64,000 bases of DNA from an uncultured Bacteroidales bacterium (GTDB lineage: Bacteria; Bacteroidota; Bacteroidia; Bacteroidales; F082). The notes below the pieces were generated by a model that was not told the DNA's origin, did no database searches, and was given only the letters and a program-made list of their open reading frames with translations. Below are positions 37,081-46,095 of this stretch, one piece after another. The number at the start of each line of letters is the position of its first letter. The first letter of the stretch is position 1. The position numbers and the translations under genes were made by a program. The stretch lies in the NCBI GenBank assembly GCA_900318265.1, contig ONKA01000005.1, positions 62,001-126,000 of the forward strand, given 5' to 3'.

Positions 37081-39437
37081 TGAGAAAAACCATTCTAACC
37101 TTATGCCTTGCCGCCCTCACTTTGGGCAACTTGTTGGCCGGCCCCGTCGACCAGCAAAAGGCGCAAAAACTAGGTGCCAAATTCCTGGGCACCACTGCCG
37201 TCAGCCAGAAAACTGCTGACATCCAACTGAATCTAGTCTCTGTTGCCGCCAACCGCGACGCCACCGACTATTACGTCTTCAACGTCAGCAATGGCGAAGG
37301 CTTCGTCATCGTGGCCGGCGACGACCGCGTGAAGCCCATCCTCGCGTACTCCACCACGGGCTCAATCGACCCAAACAATATGTCGGAAGGCTTCCAATTC
37401 ACCCTCGAAGGCTTCCGCGAGGAAATCCAATATGTTCGCGAGCACAACCTCACGGCCACGCCCGACATTGTCGCTGAATGGAACGCTGTATCCAAGACTG
37501 GCAGCCTCAACCGCGGTGAGCAGACACGCACTGTGGTCGGTCCGTTATGCCAAACCCTCTGGAACCAAAACTTCCCTTGGAACAGCCAATGCCCCGAAGA
37601 CCCTGAAGGCAATGGCGGTCATGTGTACGCCGGTTGCGTGGCCACGGCCATGGGTATGGTGATGAAGTTTTGGGAATGGCCTGCCCAAGGTGTAGGATCA
37701 CACAGCTACCACCCGCAAGGCTATGCCCAACAAAGTGCCAACTTTGGCGAGACCGAGTACCATTTCGAGCTGATGCCCAATACGCTGGACTCAACCAGCA
37801 CCGAAGAGGAATACTTCGAAACAGCACAGCTGCTGCATCATCTTGGCATCTCAGTCAACATGCAGTATAGCGGTCAAGGCAGCGGCGCCTATTCAGATGA
37901 TGTACCAACTGCCCTGCGCAACTATTTCCGTTACAATTGTGAAGACCATGTGACCAACTACGGCAATTGGTGGCCAGGCTGGGGCTACACCAACGAACAA
38001 TGGGCCCAAATGCTGAAAGACGGTGGCTTGGACGAGCTCCTACCGCTCTACTACAGCGGTCAAGACGACAGCGGCGCTGGTGGTCACGCCTACGTGTGCG
38101 ACGGCTACGACGAAAACGACTACTTCCACTTCAACTGGGGCTGGAGCGGTCGCGATAATGCCTGGTGCCCCATCGGTGCTCTCAACACCACACGTTATGC
38201 ATTCAACCAAATGAACGGCTTCACGGGACACATCATCCCACAAGGCGATGTTTATTACAGCCGTCCCGACAGTGTGGCCAACATGCTCGCCTCCGAAGAT
38301 GCCTCATTGGATGCCGTGCGCCTCAGTTGGACGAACCCCACCCTTGACCTCAACGGCAATGCGCTGACCAACATCACTTCAGTTACCATCCGCCGCAACT
38401 TTGAGGTCATCGCAGAATTGACCGATGCACAAGTGGGTGCCGACATGGAATACGAGGACAACGGCTTAGAGCCCGGCCTTTATGAATACGCCATCTACGT
38501 CACCAACGAAGCCGGCATCAGCCGCACCACCTACCGCAGCATCCTTGTGGGCGAGAAGTGTAACGTTGTTTTCCAACTTCACGATGACGGTGGCGACGGC
38601 TGGAAAGGCGCCGCCATCAGCGTGACCTCCGAAAGCGGACAACGCATTGCGGTGGTCAGCATGACGCAAGGCTCCGAGTTGGTCGTCGACCTGCCCCTGT
38701 TGCGTGGCAACCTCAACTTCATCTGGAACCACGGCTGGTATCATGCCTATCCAGAACACGACACAGACGGAGAGTGCTCCTTCTCCATTCTTGACTATGC
38801 AGGCAATGAGCTCTACACTTCCGCCGACCTCGAAGACGGCATCTTCATGACCTACGAGAACAACTGCGAAGAAGCTCCGCTGAGCTGCTATCCCGTGCAG
38901 AACCTGCAAGGCGAGTATCAATGGCATAGCGGAGAAGAGTATGGCGTTTACCTCTCTTGGAACAAGCCCAACATAACTGCCAACCTTGACCACTTCAACG
39001 TCTATCGCTCCATTCTTGTCACCAAAGAATCTGAACTCATTGCCGAAGTACCCTACACTGGCGCCAACACTTACGAATTCTTCGACGACAACAACGAGCA
39101 AGGCGACTACGAGTATGAGGTCACCTCTGTCTTCGTTAGAGGTAGCGAACAATGCGAATCGGCGGCCGAGGGCATTGGCAACCTGATAGTCACAGCAGTC
39201 AATGAAAACACCGCCAACATCAATGTCTATCCCAATCCGACCAATGGCCTGCTTAACATCGAAGGCCAAGGCACGATGTACATCAGCGTCAGCAACCTCT
39301 TGGGTCAGGCACTCCAAGAGACGACTGCCAACGGCAACACCACCCTCGACATGAGCCGTTTGGAAGCTGGAATGTACCTCATTCGCATTGAGAGTGAAAA
39401 TGGCGTAACAATACAGAAGGTCAATTTACGGAAATAA
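37080..39437 (+). CDS. C10 (streptopain-like) cysteine protease with T9SS sorting domain
   Basis: A secreted cysteine protease, 785 residues. Seen: a signal peptide (MRKTILTLCLAALTLGNLLA); an N-terminal Spi-type inhibitory prodomain (about 20-130, with YYVFNVSNGEGFVIVAGDDR and AYSTTGS); and a C10 catalytic domain with Cys186 in GCVATAMGMVMKFWEWP and His336 in GGHAYVCDGYDENDYFHFNW. Downstream beta-sandwich domains include a CNVVFQLHDDGGDGWKGAAI unit and FN3-like strands. The chain ends in a type A T9SS domain (INVYPNPTNGLLNIEGQG to IQKVNLRK). It is probably exported through SprA and processed on the surface; homologues include periodontain/PrtT-type enzymes. A terminator follows. Confidence 0.93.
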   Translation: MRKTILTLCLAALTLGNLLAGPVDQQKAQKLGAKFLGTTAVSQKTADIQLNLVSVAANRDATDYYVFNVSNGEGFVIVAGDDRVKPILAYSTTGSIDPNNMSEGFQFTLEGFREEIQYVREHNLTATPDIVAEWNAVSKTGSLNRGEQTRTVVGPLCQTLWNQNFPWNSQCPEDPEGNGGHVYAGCVATAMGMVMKFWEWPAQGVGSHSYHPQGYAQQSANFGETEYHFELMPNTLDSTSTEEEYFETAQLLHHLGISVNMQYSGQGSGAYSDDVPTALRNYFRYNCEDHVTNYGNWWPGWGYTNEQWAQMLKDGGLDELLPLYYSGQDDSGAGGHAYVCDGYDENDYFHFNWGWSGRDNAWCPIGALNTTRYAFNQMNGFTGHIIPQGDVYYSRPDSVANMLASEDASLDAVRLSWTNPTLDLNGNALTNITSVTIRRNFEVIAELTDAQVGADMEYEDNGLEPGLYEYAIYVTNEAGISRTTYRSILVGEKCNVVFQLHDDGGDGWKGAAISVTSESGQRIAVVSMTQGSELVVDLPLLRGNLNFIWNHGWYHAYPEHDTDGECSFSILDYAGNELYTSADLEDGIFMTYENNCEEAPLSCYPVQNLQGEYQWHSGEEYGVYLSWNKPNITANLDHFNVYRSILVTKESELIAEVPYTGANTYEFFDDNNEQGDYEYEVTSVFVRGSEQCESAAEGIGNLIVTAVNENTANINVYPNPTNGLLNIEGQGTMYISVSNLLGQALQETTANGNTTLDMSRLEAGMYLIRIESENGVTIQKVNLRK

Positions 39438-39459
39438 AGGTTTTGTTTTCAAACATGAA

Positions 39460-39495
39460 GAAAGCCGCCTCGAAAACGGGGCGGCTTTCTATTTT
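39460..39495. terminator. terminator between the C10 protease and PPi-PFK genes
   Basis: GAAAGCCGCC (39460-39469) pairs with GGCGGCTTTC (39480-39489) around a 10-nt loop, followed by TATTTT. It lies between convergent genes. Confidence 0.8.
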
Positions 39496-39511
39496 GGATC
39501 CTACACCAAGA

Positions 39512-40729
39512 TTACCATTTCAAGATCTTCTTGAAATCGTATTCCTCAGGATTGGGCAAATAAGCCTTTGCCGTGATGTAGTCGACAGGCGAGATGTACT
39601 GCAAGCCTTCATTGAAGATAAGCTCAGCCTTGGGACCGCTCAGGTTCACCAAACGCGGCTTGATCTTGCCGTTCTCGTCTTCCACGTCCTTCAGGTACAA
39701 AGGCATGATCTCACCCTTCGGGTTGGTGGTGACCATAGCGCCACTCACGCCCTTGTCGAAGAGTTTCTTCACGCCATAGCCCAACAACGAGCAGTAGGTC
39801 AAGTCGTAGCCGTTAGGCTCCACGCAACGGATGCCATAACCGATTTCAACGGGACGGCTCTTCACGTTGATGCCCAAAGCTTTCAATCTTTGTTGCAACA
39901 AGAGGTTGAAGATGTGGGCCTTACTGACGTTGCCCAACTCAGGATGGCCATGTTCGTCGTAGGTGAAAGCCACACCCGACTTCTCAATTTCCTCATCGCT
40001 CATGAAGTGGAACACACCTTCACTGATGATGGCCACGCCATAGTTGACACCCAACAGTTTGCGTTTCACGATGGAGCTGACCACCAACTTGATGATGGCA
40101 TCGAAAGTCACTTGGGCGTTATTGAACATCTCAGGGATGACCACCATCGGGCAGTGGCAGGCCGAAGTCATACCAAAAGCCAGGTGGCCCGCCTCACGAC
40201 CCATGGCCGACACCACAAACCAGTTGCCGCTGGTACGGGCATCTTCATAGATGGTCTGAACCAAATGCACGGCAGCATCTTTGGCGGAATAATAGCCAAA
40301 AGTCGGGCTTCCCTCAGGCAACGGCAGGTCGTTGTCGATGGTCTTGGGCACATGGATGTTCTGAATGGGAAAGCCACTATTGGCCAAGAACTTCGAAATA
40401 CGGTTGGCCGTTGAGGCAGTGTCGTCGCCACCGATGGTGACCAACAACTTGATGTTGTTCTTCACGAAGAACTCCGTGTTGAACTCCTCGTTCTTTGGCT
40501 TATAACGGCTCATCTTCAAGGCCGAACCACCTTGTTTGAGGATGGCATCGGCATAGAGGAAGTCCATCTCGACCACGTCGGGATTGGGTTGGAAAAGGTT
40601 CTTGTAGCCGTCGTTGAGGCCGAGTACACGATAACCGTCCTTGAGGAAGGTCTTGGCCACGGTGCTGATCACCGTGTTGATTCCGGGTGCCGGACCGCCG
40701 CCGGCGAGGATTACGATGCTTTCTTTCAT
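39512..40729 (-). CDS. 6-phosphofructokinase, pyrophosphate-dependent type
   Basis: Phosphorylates fructose 6-phosphate in glycolysis. It has 405 residues of the PFK superfamily. The nucleotide site reads GGDDT (100-104), not GGDGS, and the substrate motif is PKTIDND (128-134), not PGTIDND. The Asp and Lys at these places are the accepted hallmarks of PPi users, so PPi is the likely phosphoryl donor (inference from residues). Also seen: ILAGGGPAPGINTVISTVA at the N-terminus and AMGREAGHLAFGMTSACHCP. No strong promoter was seen. A long palindromic repeat sits upstream. Confidence 0.9.
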   Translation of the reverse strand: MKESIVILAGGGPAPGINTVISTVAKTFLKDGYRVLGLNDGYKNLFQPNPDVVEMDFLYADAILKQGGSALKMSRYKPKNEEFNTEFFVKNNIKLLVTIGGDDTASTANRISKFLANSGFPIQNIHVPKTIDNDLPLPEGSPTFGYYSAKDAAVHLVQTIYEDARTSGNWFVVSAMGREAGHLAFGMTSACHCPMVVIPEMFNNAQVTFDAIIKLVVSSIVKRKLLGVNYGVAIISEGVFHFMSDEEIEKSGVAFTYDEHGHPELGNVSKAHIFNLLLQQRLKALGINVKSRPVEIGYGIRCVEPNGYDLTYCSLLGYGVKKLFDKGVSGAMVTTNPKGEIMPLYLKDVEDENGKIKPRLVNLSGPKAELIFNEGLQYISPVDYITAKAYLPNPEEYDFKKILKW

Positions 40730-40766
40730 ATTTTCGGATTTAAAGATTTGTTGTTGTCCATTTCGT

Positions 40767-40858
40767 CGCTTCGCGTCATTGCGAGGAGGAACGACGAAGC
40801 AATCTAGGAATTAAGTTTGTTGTCTAGACTGCTTCGTGCCTCGCAGTGACGCAAAGCG
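40767..40858. repeat. long imperfect palindrome (CGTCATTGCGAGG type)
   Basis: The left arm 40767-40806 and right arm 40824-40858 pair over about 35 nt with a few indels; the loop is 17 nt. It ends 5 nt before the GH92 stop codon and sits ahead of the PFK gene on the same strand. It may help terminate or process the GH92 transcript. Confidence 0.8.
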
Positions 40859-40863
40859 TGTCA

Positions 40864-43761
40864 TTATTCAATAACCAGCTCATCACAGAAGATCCAAGCC
40901 TTCTGTCCGGCGCCGACATGGCCTTCGGGACAGACGCCAATGGTCTTGGCTGCCATCTTCACGTAACGGGCATTCGTGCGCGGACGCACTTCCATCTCTT
41001 GGATAAAGGCACCGTCGGCATCGATCGGGATTTCGTTCTTCACCTTACCCACGCTGCGGAAACTCTTTCCGTCGTCGCTGACAAAATACTCTACCTCGGT
41101 AGGCATCCAAATCCAGGAGTAGATCTCCTGCAGGAAACTGCCAGCCAAGCGATTGATTTTCTTACTCTGGCCCAAGTCGACAGTGGCGATCAGATCGACG
41201 CCGTAATAGCCCTGCCACGAGCCCGTGCGGAAGTTTTCGCCACCACGTTGATGGTCGATCAAAGCCTTGAGGCCACCAGCTTCATATTGTTCGTTATACT
41301 CGTTTTCCAGCTTCACCGAATGGCGTGCATCCACAAGGTAATACTTGGCATCGATAGGCAAACTCCAGCGACCGTCCTGCTCGGCAGCGGCACGCACTGT
41401 GGCATTGTCTTTCAGGCATAGAGGCTGTTCGAAAAGTTGCCCGTTTTCTCTCGGGTCGGTGCCATCCATAGTATAGTATATCTTCACACCTTCGACAGGG
41501 TGACTCATACTCACCATCAGGCTGTCGAAGAAAGTGTCGGAGTCGGCATTGATGGTCGGTACGACGACAATGCTTTCCTCGGGGATGCGCACCACGGGGC
41601 AGTTCTCGGGTTGCGTAGCCCAAGTGGAGTTGGGCTGGTCAGTCATGGTGAACTCCAAAGTACCTCCATTGTACACTTCCTCAAAGGTGATGTAGCTGCG
41701 TTCCAAGGGCTTGCCGTTCAGCTTCACGGATTGCACGTAGCAGTTCTTGTCGCTCAAACCCTTGGCAACAACTTCAAACTGCTTGCCGTTCTCGAAGGTG
41801 AGACGGGTGCGCTCAAAGCGAGGCAGTCCCAACACATAATAGCCCGAGGCAGGCGTGGCGGGATAGAAGCCCATGGCGGAAAACACACCCCATGCCGACA
41901 TCTGGCCGCAGTCCTCGTTGCCGGCATAGCCGTCGCGGCGGTCGGTATAGAAGTCGTCCATCACCTGCTTCACATATTTCTGCGTCTTGGTCGGTTGGCC
42001 GACAAAGTTATACATATACACCGTGTTGTGGCTCGGCTCGTTGCCGTGGGCATATTGTCCGATAAGACCCGTGATATCAGGTTGCACACGGCCCGTCAGG
42101 TTTTCAGGCGCGTTGAAGAGCCCATCAAGTTTGGCAGCATAAGCCTCACGACCACCCATCAGGTCGATGTGACCATTGACGTCCTGGGGCACGAAGAAAC
42201 CGTATTGGTAGGAATTAGCCTCCGTCAAGGTGAAGTTGACCTGTGCGGGATCGAAGGGACGCATCCAACCACCATTTCTACGGCCTTGGAAGAACTGGTT
42301 CTCAGGGTTGTAGATGTTTTTGTAAGCTTGAGCGCGAGCGTAGAATTCCTTGGCAATGTCGGTCTTGCCCATAGCCTCGGCCATGCGGGCTACGCACCAG
42401 TCGTCGTAGGCATATTCGAGGGTCTTGGAAGTAGCCTCGCCTTCGACTTCAATCGGGATATAACCGTATTTCATGTAGGCGCCCATGCCACGGAAATCGT
42501 CTTTTGAGCTTGCCACCATGGCTTCCAATGCCTTTTCCGTGTCGAAGTCGCGGATGCCAGCAAAGTAGGCGTCGGCGATGACGGGGATGGCGTGGTTGCC
42601 AATCATGCAGTAGGTCTCGTTGGCGGCCAGTTCCCAGATGGGTAGCATGTGATGCGGGTTGGTCTCGTACTTATTAATAAAGGTGTTGATGAAATCGAGG
42701 GTGCGTTCGCGCTGCATCAGGCTGAAGAGCGGGTGTAGGCTGCGGAAGGTGTCCCACAAAGAAAAGACCGTATAGACAGGTCTCTCCGACTTGTAAACCT
42801 TCAAGTCGTGGGCACGATAGCGGCCATCAGCATCACTGAATAGGTTGGGCGCAACCATGCAGTGGTAAAGCGCCGTGTAGAAAACCGTCTTGTTTGATTC
42901 GTTGGCATCGGCAACCTCGTAACGCATCAATTCCTTGTTCCATTTGTCGTATGCTTTTTGCTTTAGAGCATCGAAATCGAAGTCGTTTTCGGCGAGTTCG
43001 GTTTTCAGGTTGTTCTTCGCGCCTTCCACGTCGACGGCGGAAAGAGCGAAACGCATCACAAGAGGCTGTTCGGAGGCATCGAAACTCATGCTGACATTGT
43101 TTTCCTCATCAGTATCAAGGGCGAGAATGTCGCGTGAAAACTCCGCATAGAAATAAAGGTACTGGTCGTTGGCCCAATCGCGGGTGCGTCGGAATCCTTT
43201 GATGGCGTTGTATTCTGGTGCACCATCTAAATCCACGTATGACTCCAAAACATACTCGTCGTTGACACCTTGCACCATATTGAGAAACATCCGTTGCGTT
43301 TCCGTTGATGGGAAAGTACAGCGCATCATGCCTACACGGTCGCCAGTAGTCAGTTCCACTTTCACACCATTTTCCAACACTACGGAATAGTAGCCCGCGG
43401 AGGCATCTTCGTTCTCATGCTTGAAAGCAAACTCATTCTGATACTCGCCCACATAAGGCATAAACCTAAAGTCACCATAGTCGGAGCAGCCCGTGCCGCT
43501 GAGGTGGGTGGTGCTGAAGCCGAGGATGGTGTTGTCGGAGGTGTGGTAGCCCGAGCAGCCATCCCAGTCGTTCATTCGGGTATCGGGACTGAACTGCACC
43601 ATGCCGAAAGGCACAGTGGCACCCGGGAAGGTGTGGCCGTGGCCGCCCGTCCCGATGAAGGGATCGACATAATTGGCGGGATCAGTGACATAGTCGGCCT
43701 TGGGCTGCTGCGTGCAGGCCGCAAGGGCAATAAGCAATAAGGGTAGGAATAGTTTTTTCAT
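40864..43761 (-). CDS. GH92 family alpha-mannosidase lipoprotein
   Basis: A calcium-dependent exo-alpha-mannosidase family acting on N-glycan or yeast mannan mannose. It has 965 residues. Lipobox LLIALAAC (Cys16) predicts outer-membrane anchoring. Seen: the GH92 N-terminal domain with YVDPFIGTGGHGHTFPGATV and FGMVQFSPDTRMNDWDGCSG; the catalytic (alpha/alpha)6 region with YEVADANESNKTVFYTALYH; and the signature GNEDCGQMSAWGVFSAMGFY. The C-terminus adds a chitobiase-type domain (GVKIYYTMDGTDPRENGQLF) and an F5/8-type carbohydrate-binding fold (about 815-965). No SusC/SusD pair is adjacent, so it is not in a classical PUL here. Confidence 0.95.
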   Translation of the reverse strand: MKKLFLPLLLIALAACTQQPKADYVTDPANYVDPFIGTGGHGHTFPGATVPFGMVQFSPDTRMNDWDGCSGYHTSDNTILGFSTTHLSGTGCSDYGDFRFMPYVGEYQNEFAFKHENEDASAGYYSVVLENGVKVELTTGDRVGMMRCTFPSTETQRMFLNMVQGVNDEYVLESYVDLDGAPEYNAIKGFRRTRDWANDQYLYFYAEFSRDILALDTDEENNVSMSFDASEQPLVMRFALSAVDVEGAKNNLKTELAENDFDFDALKQKAYDKWNKELMRYEVADANESNKTVFYTALYHCMVAPNLFSDADGRYRAHDLKVYKSERPVYTVFSLWDTFRSLHPLFSLMQRERTLDFINTFINKYETNPHHMLPIWELAANETYCMIGNHAIPVIADAYFAGIRDFDTEKALEAMVASSKDDFRGMGAYMKYGYIPIEVEGEATSKTLEYAYDDWCVARMAEAMGKTDIAKEFYARAQAYKNIYNPENQFFQGRRNGGWMRPFDPAQVNFTLTEANSYQYGFFVPQDVNGHIDLMGGREAYAAKLDGLFNAPENLTGRVQPDITGLIGQYAHGNEPSHNTVYMYNFVGQPTKTQKYVKQVMDDFYTDRRDGYAGNEDCGQMSAWGVFSAMGFYPATPASGYYVLGLPRFERTRLTFENGKQFEVVAKGLSDKNCYVQSVKLNGKPLERSYITFEEVYNGGTLEFTMTDQPNSTWATQPENCPVVRIPEESIVVVPTINADSDTFFDSLMVSMSHPVEGVKIYYTMDGTDPRENGQLFEQPLCLKDNATVRAAAEQDGRWSLPIDAKYYLVDARHSVKLENEYNEQYEAGGLKALIDHQRGGENFRTGSWQGYYGVDLIATVDLGQSKKINRLAGSFLQEIYSWIWMPTEVEYFVSDDGKSFRSVGKVKNEIPIDADGAFIQEMEVRPRTNARYVKMAAKTIGVCPEGHVGAGQKAWIFCDELVIE

Positions 43762-43861
43762 AGGATACGATATTTGAGGCTGTAAAATTAGGAATAATAA
43801 CCATCTGTTTTCAAAAAACCGAAAAAAAAGACGGTTTTATGTCGGTTATTCCAAAATTGTT

Positions 43862-43869
43862 TATATTTG
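43862..43869 (+). promoter_or_regulatory. -7 promoter element of Asp-box gene 1
   Basis: TATATTTG within ATTGTTTATATTTGCAG. Nearly the same sequence precedes the paralogous gene at 46039. Confidence 0.6.
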
Positions 43870-43926
43870 CAGCCCAAATAGAAAAATTTCAATTGTAATA
43901 ATTAACCTATTAAAAACACAAAAAAA

Positions 43927-45924
43927 ATGAGAAAAGTATTACTACTTTCATTGAGCCTTGCATTAGGCTTCAGTGCTTTTGCACAACAGCGCGTTGCCAA
44001 GAACGACATCAAGTCGGTTAAGGTAAGCGCCAAAAAGGTTGCCGTTGGCAATGAGACCATCAACCCCTCGGTTGCCGACTTTGCCCCTCAAACCGCAAAG
44101 AGCGTTGTCGTCAACAGATACCAAGACGTTGAAGACGGCGAGACCATGTGGACCAACTACGACCTCCAGTCCAACAGCTGGTGCTCGAATCGTATGTATC
44201 AACTGCCCAATGGTTCGGTTGCTGTGACTGCCACCTTCTCACACGAGCCCAACCAAACGGCCAGTGACCGTGGTACGGGTTACAACTTCTACGATGCTGA
44301 AGAAGCCGTTTGGCAGGACATGCCTGATGCCCGCGTCGAAAGCATGAGAACGGGCTGGCCCACCATCGCCCAGTGGAAAGAAAACGGTGAAATCCTCATC
44401 TCCCACGCCCCCATGCGCTGCTGGACCAGAGAAGTGGCCGGCCAAGGCGAATGGGTGTACAGAGGTGAACTCCCCATCTCTCCCGAAGGCTTCCCTTATG
44501 ATGACGACGCTTCGTGGCCGAGAGTTGCCACTTCAGGTGACAACCACAACATCATCCACGTGATTGCCGACATCCAACACCAAGGCGACGCCGTCGAGCA
44601 TTACCAAGTGTATCTCCGTTCGGAAGACGCCGAAAACTGGACCATCAGCTACTCTCCTCTTGCCCAAGACGGTGAAGAAATGAACTATTCAGCTGACGCT
44701 TACAACATCACTGCCAACGGCCACAACGTTGCCATGGTTTACGGTGATGACCTCCAAGCTGATATCATTATGTACAAATCCACCGACGATGGTCTGAACT
44801 GGACTAGATACGTGGTTTGGGACAACCCCTATTCCGGTTATGACTGGGCCACTGATCCCCAATCCATCATGACCGACACCGTGTTTGGCCCCGCCAACCT
44901 CGCCATTGCTATTGACAACAGAGGTACTGCTCACGTGGCTCTGACCACCTATGAGTACATCCACGATGAACTCGGCGACAACTACACCACCTGGAGTGGC
45001 CGTGCTGTCGACGGTATTTACCACTGGAAAGACACCGATGGCCCCATCGCTGACACCGAGCACCCTGAGTACATCGGTACTTCTTTGGAAGAGCACTTCG
45101 CCCATCCCAATCCGCACCACGCTATGAGACTGTGGTGGCCTATCGTCAACGAACCTGGTTACGTGCACATGGTAGCCGATTCCACCAAGTGGATTGGCTT
45201 TGTTCCGCTGTACGATGGTGTTGAATGGAGCAATGATAAGTTCTATCGCGAAAAAGACTATTTCTACAAGTTCCGTAGCGGCCAATCTGGCATGCCTGCC
45301 TTCTCCATCGACCCGATGGGCAACATCGCTTGCGCCTACTCTTCTCCTTGCACCAAGCGTCTCGACGACAACGGTGCCTACTACTACAGAAGCATCTATG
45401 TCAGCTACTACAACGTTGACGAGGGCTACTGGCACCAAGTGGTGGACGAAATCACCGATGAAGAAGTCTACTTCGGATTCCTCTATTCAGAGAACATCTT
45501 CACGATGGGCGTAGACAACACCTACGTTCCTGGTGAATTCTGGTTCGGCTTCCAGAGCGACGACCAAGTCGGTTTGTACTGGGGTTCCAATGCCACTCAA
45601 CAACAGGCCAGCGAAAACACCATCCACGTCATCAAAATCACGCCCGACCCCGAAATGGTGAGCGTGCCTGAGAACTACGAAGCCCAGGATGTGGTTTACG
45701 GTATCTATCCCAACCCTGCCACTGACTACGTGGTCGTGAAGTCGTCACAGGATGTCGAGGCTAACATCAGCATCATCAACCTCATGGGCCAGACCGTGAA
45801 GCAGTTCAACAAGAGCCTGAAGATGGGTGAAAACGCCATCGGCATCGACCTGAAGAGCGGCATCTACTTCTGCACCATCAGCGCCAATGGCTTTAGCAAG
45901 ACCATCAAGTTCGTGGTGAAGTAA
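43927..45924 (+). CDS. T9SS-exported Asp-box (BNR) repeat protein, paralog 1
   Basis: 665 residues. A signal peptide (MRKVLLLSLSLALGFSAFA) is followed by a basic pro-region (about 20-60) and a likely beta-propeller. An Asp-box is seen in YKSTDDGLNWTRYVVW (S-x-D-x-G-x-x-W). Repeated features include DRGTGYNFYDAEEA and HNIIHVIADIQH. A C-terminal T9SS type A domain (GIYPNPATDYVVVKSSQDVE to IKFVVK) closes the protein. Asp-boxes occur in sialidases, but I see no FRIP motif or clear catalytic set, so I do not call an enzyme. It forms a tandem pair with 46096-48099; each has its own near-identical promoter and its own terminator. Confidence 0.85.
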   Translation: MRKVLLLSLSLALGFSAFAQQRVAKNDIKSVKVSAKKVAVGNETINPSVADFAPQTAKSVVVNRYQDVEDGETMWTNYDLQSNSWCSNRMYQLPNGSVAVTATFSHEPNQTASDRGTGYNFYDAEEAVWQDMPDARVESMRTGWPTIAQWKENGEILISHAPMRCWTREVAGQGEWVYRGELPISPEGFPYDDDASWPRVATSGDNHNIIHVIADIQHQGDAVEHYQVYLRSEDAENWTISYSPLAQDGEEMNYSADAYNITANGHNVAMVYGDDLQADIIMYKSTDDGLNWTRYVVWDNPYSGYDWATDPQSIMTDTVFGPANLAIAIDNRGTAHVALTTYEYIHDELGDNYTTWSGRAVDGIYHWKDTDGPIADTEHPEYIGTSLEEHFAHPNPHHAMRLWWPIVNEPGYVHMVADSTKWIGFVPLYDGVEWSNDKFYREKDYFYKFRSGQSGMPAFSIDPMGNIACAYSSPCTKRLDDNGAYYYRSIYVSYYNVDEGYWHQVVDEITDEEVYFGFLYSENIFTMGVDNTYVPGEFWFGFQSDDQVGLYWGSNATQQQASENTIHVIKITPDPEMVSVPENYEAQDVVYGIYPNPATDYVVVKSSQDVEANISIINLMGQTVKQFNKSLKMGENAIGIDLKSGIYFCTISANGFSKTIKFVVK

Positions 45925-45950
45925 GCTAACGCACTTATTGAAAACAAAGG

Positions 45951-45980
45951 AAAAGAGGAGGCTTCGGTCTCCTCTTTTTC
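45951..45980 (+). terminator. terminator after Asp-box gene 1
   Basis: AAAGAGGAGGC-TTCG-GTCTCCTCTTT: a stem with a stable TTCG loop followed by T's. Confidence 0.85.
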
Positions 45981-46038
45981 GCAACCAAATAATTCAAAAA
46001 AAAAAAACGCATTTCATTCCTCATTTAAATTAATTGTT

Positions 46039-46046
46039 TATATTTG
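46039..46046 (+). promoter_or_regulatory. -7 promoter element of Asp-box gene 2
   Basis: TATATTTG within ATTGTTTATATTTGCAG, matching the promoter at 43862 including flanks on both sides. Confidence 0.6.
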
Positions 46047-46095
46047 CAGTCCAAATACGCAACTAATCTAAATTACAAACTTAAATCACAACATC

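Noticed and set aside
38466-39317. A 283-codon minus-strand frame opposite the C10 protease.
   Set aside because: Antisense shadow; the plus strand has clear domains and a T9SS tail.
41437-42507. A 356-codon plus-strand frame opposite the GH92 gene.
   Set aside because: Antisense to conserved GH92 sequence with matching codon phase; no promoter or recognisable domain.
40864-43761. A polysaccharide utilisation locus around the GH92 gene.
   Set aside because: No SusC/SusD-like genes or dedicated regulator lie next to it in the window.
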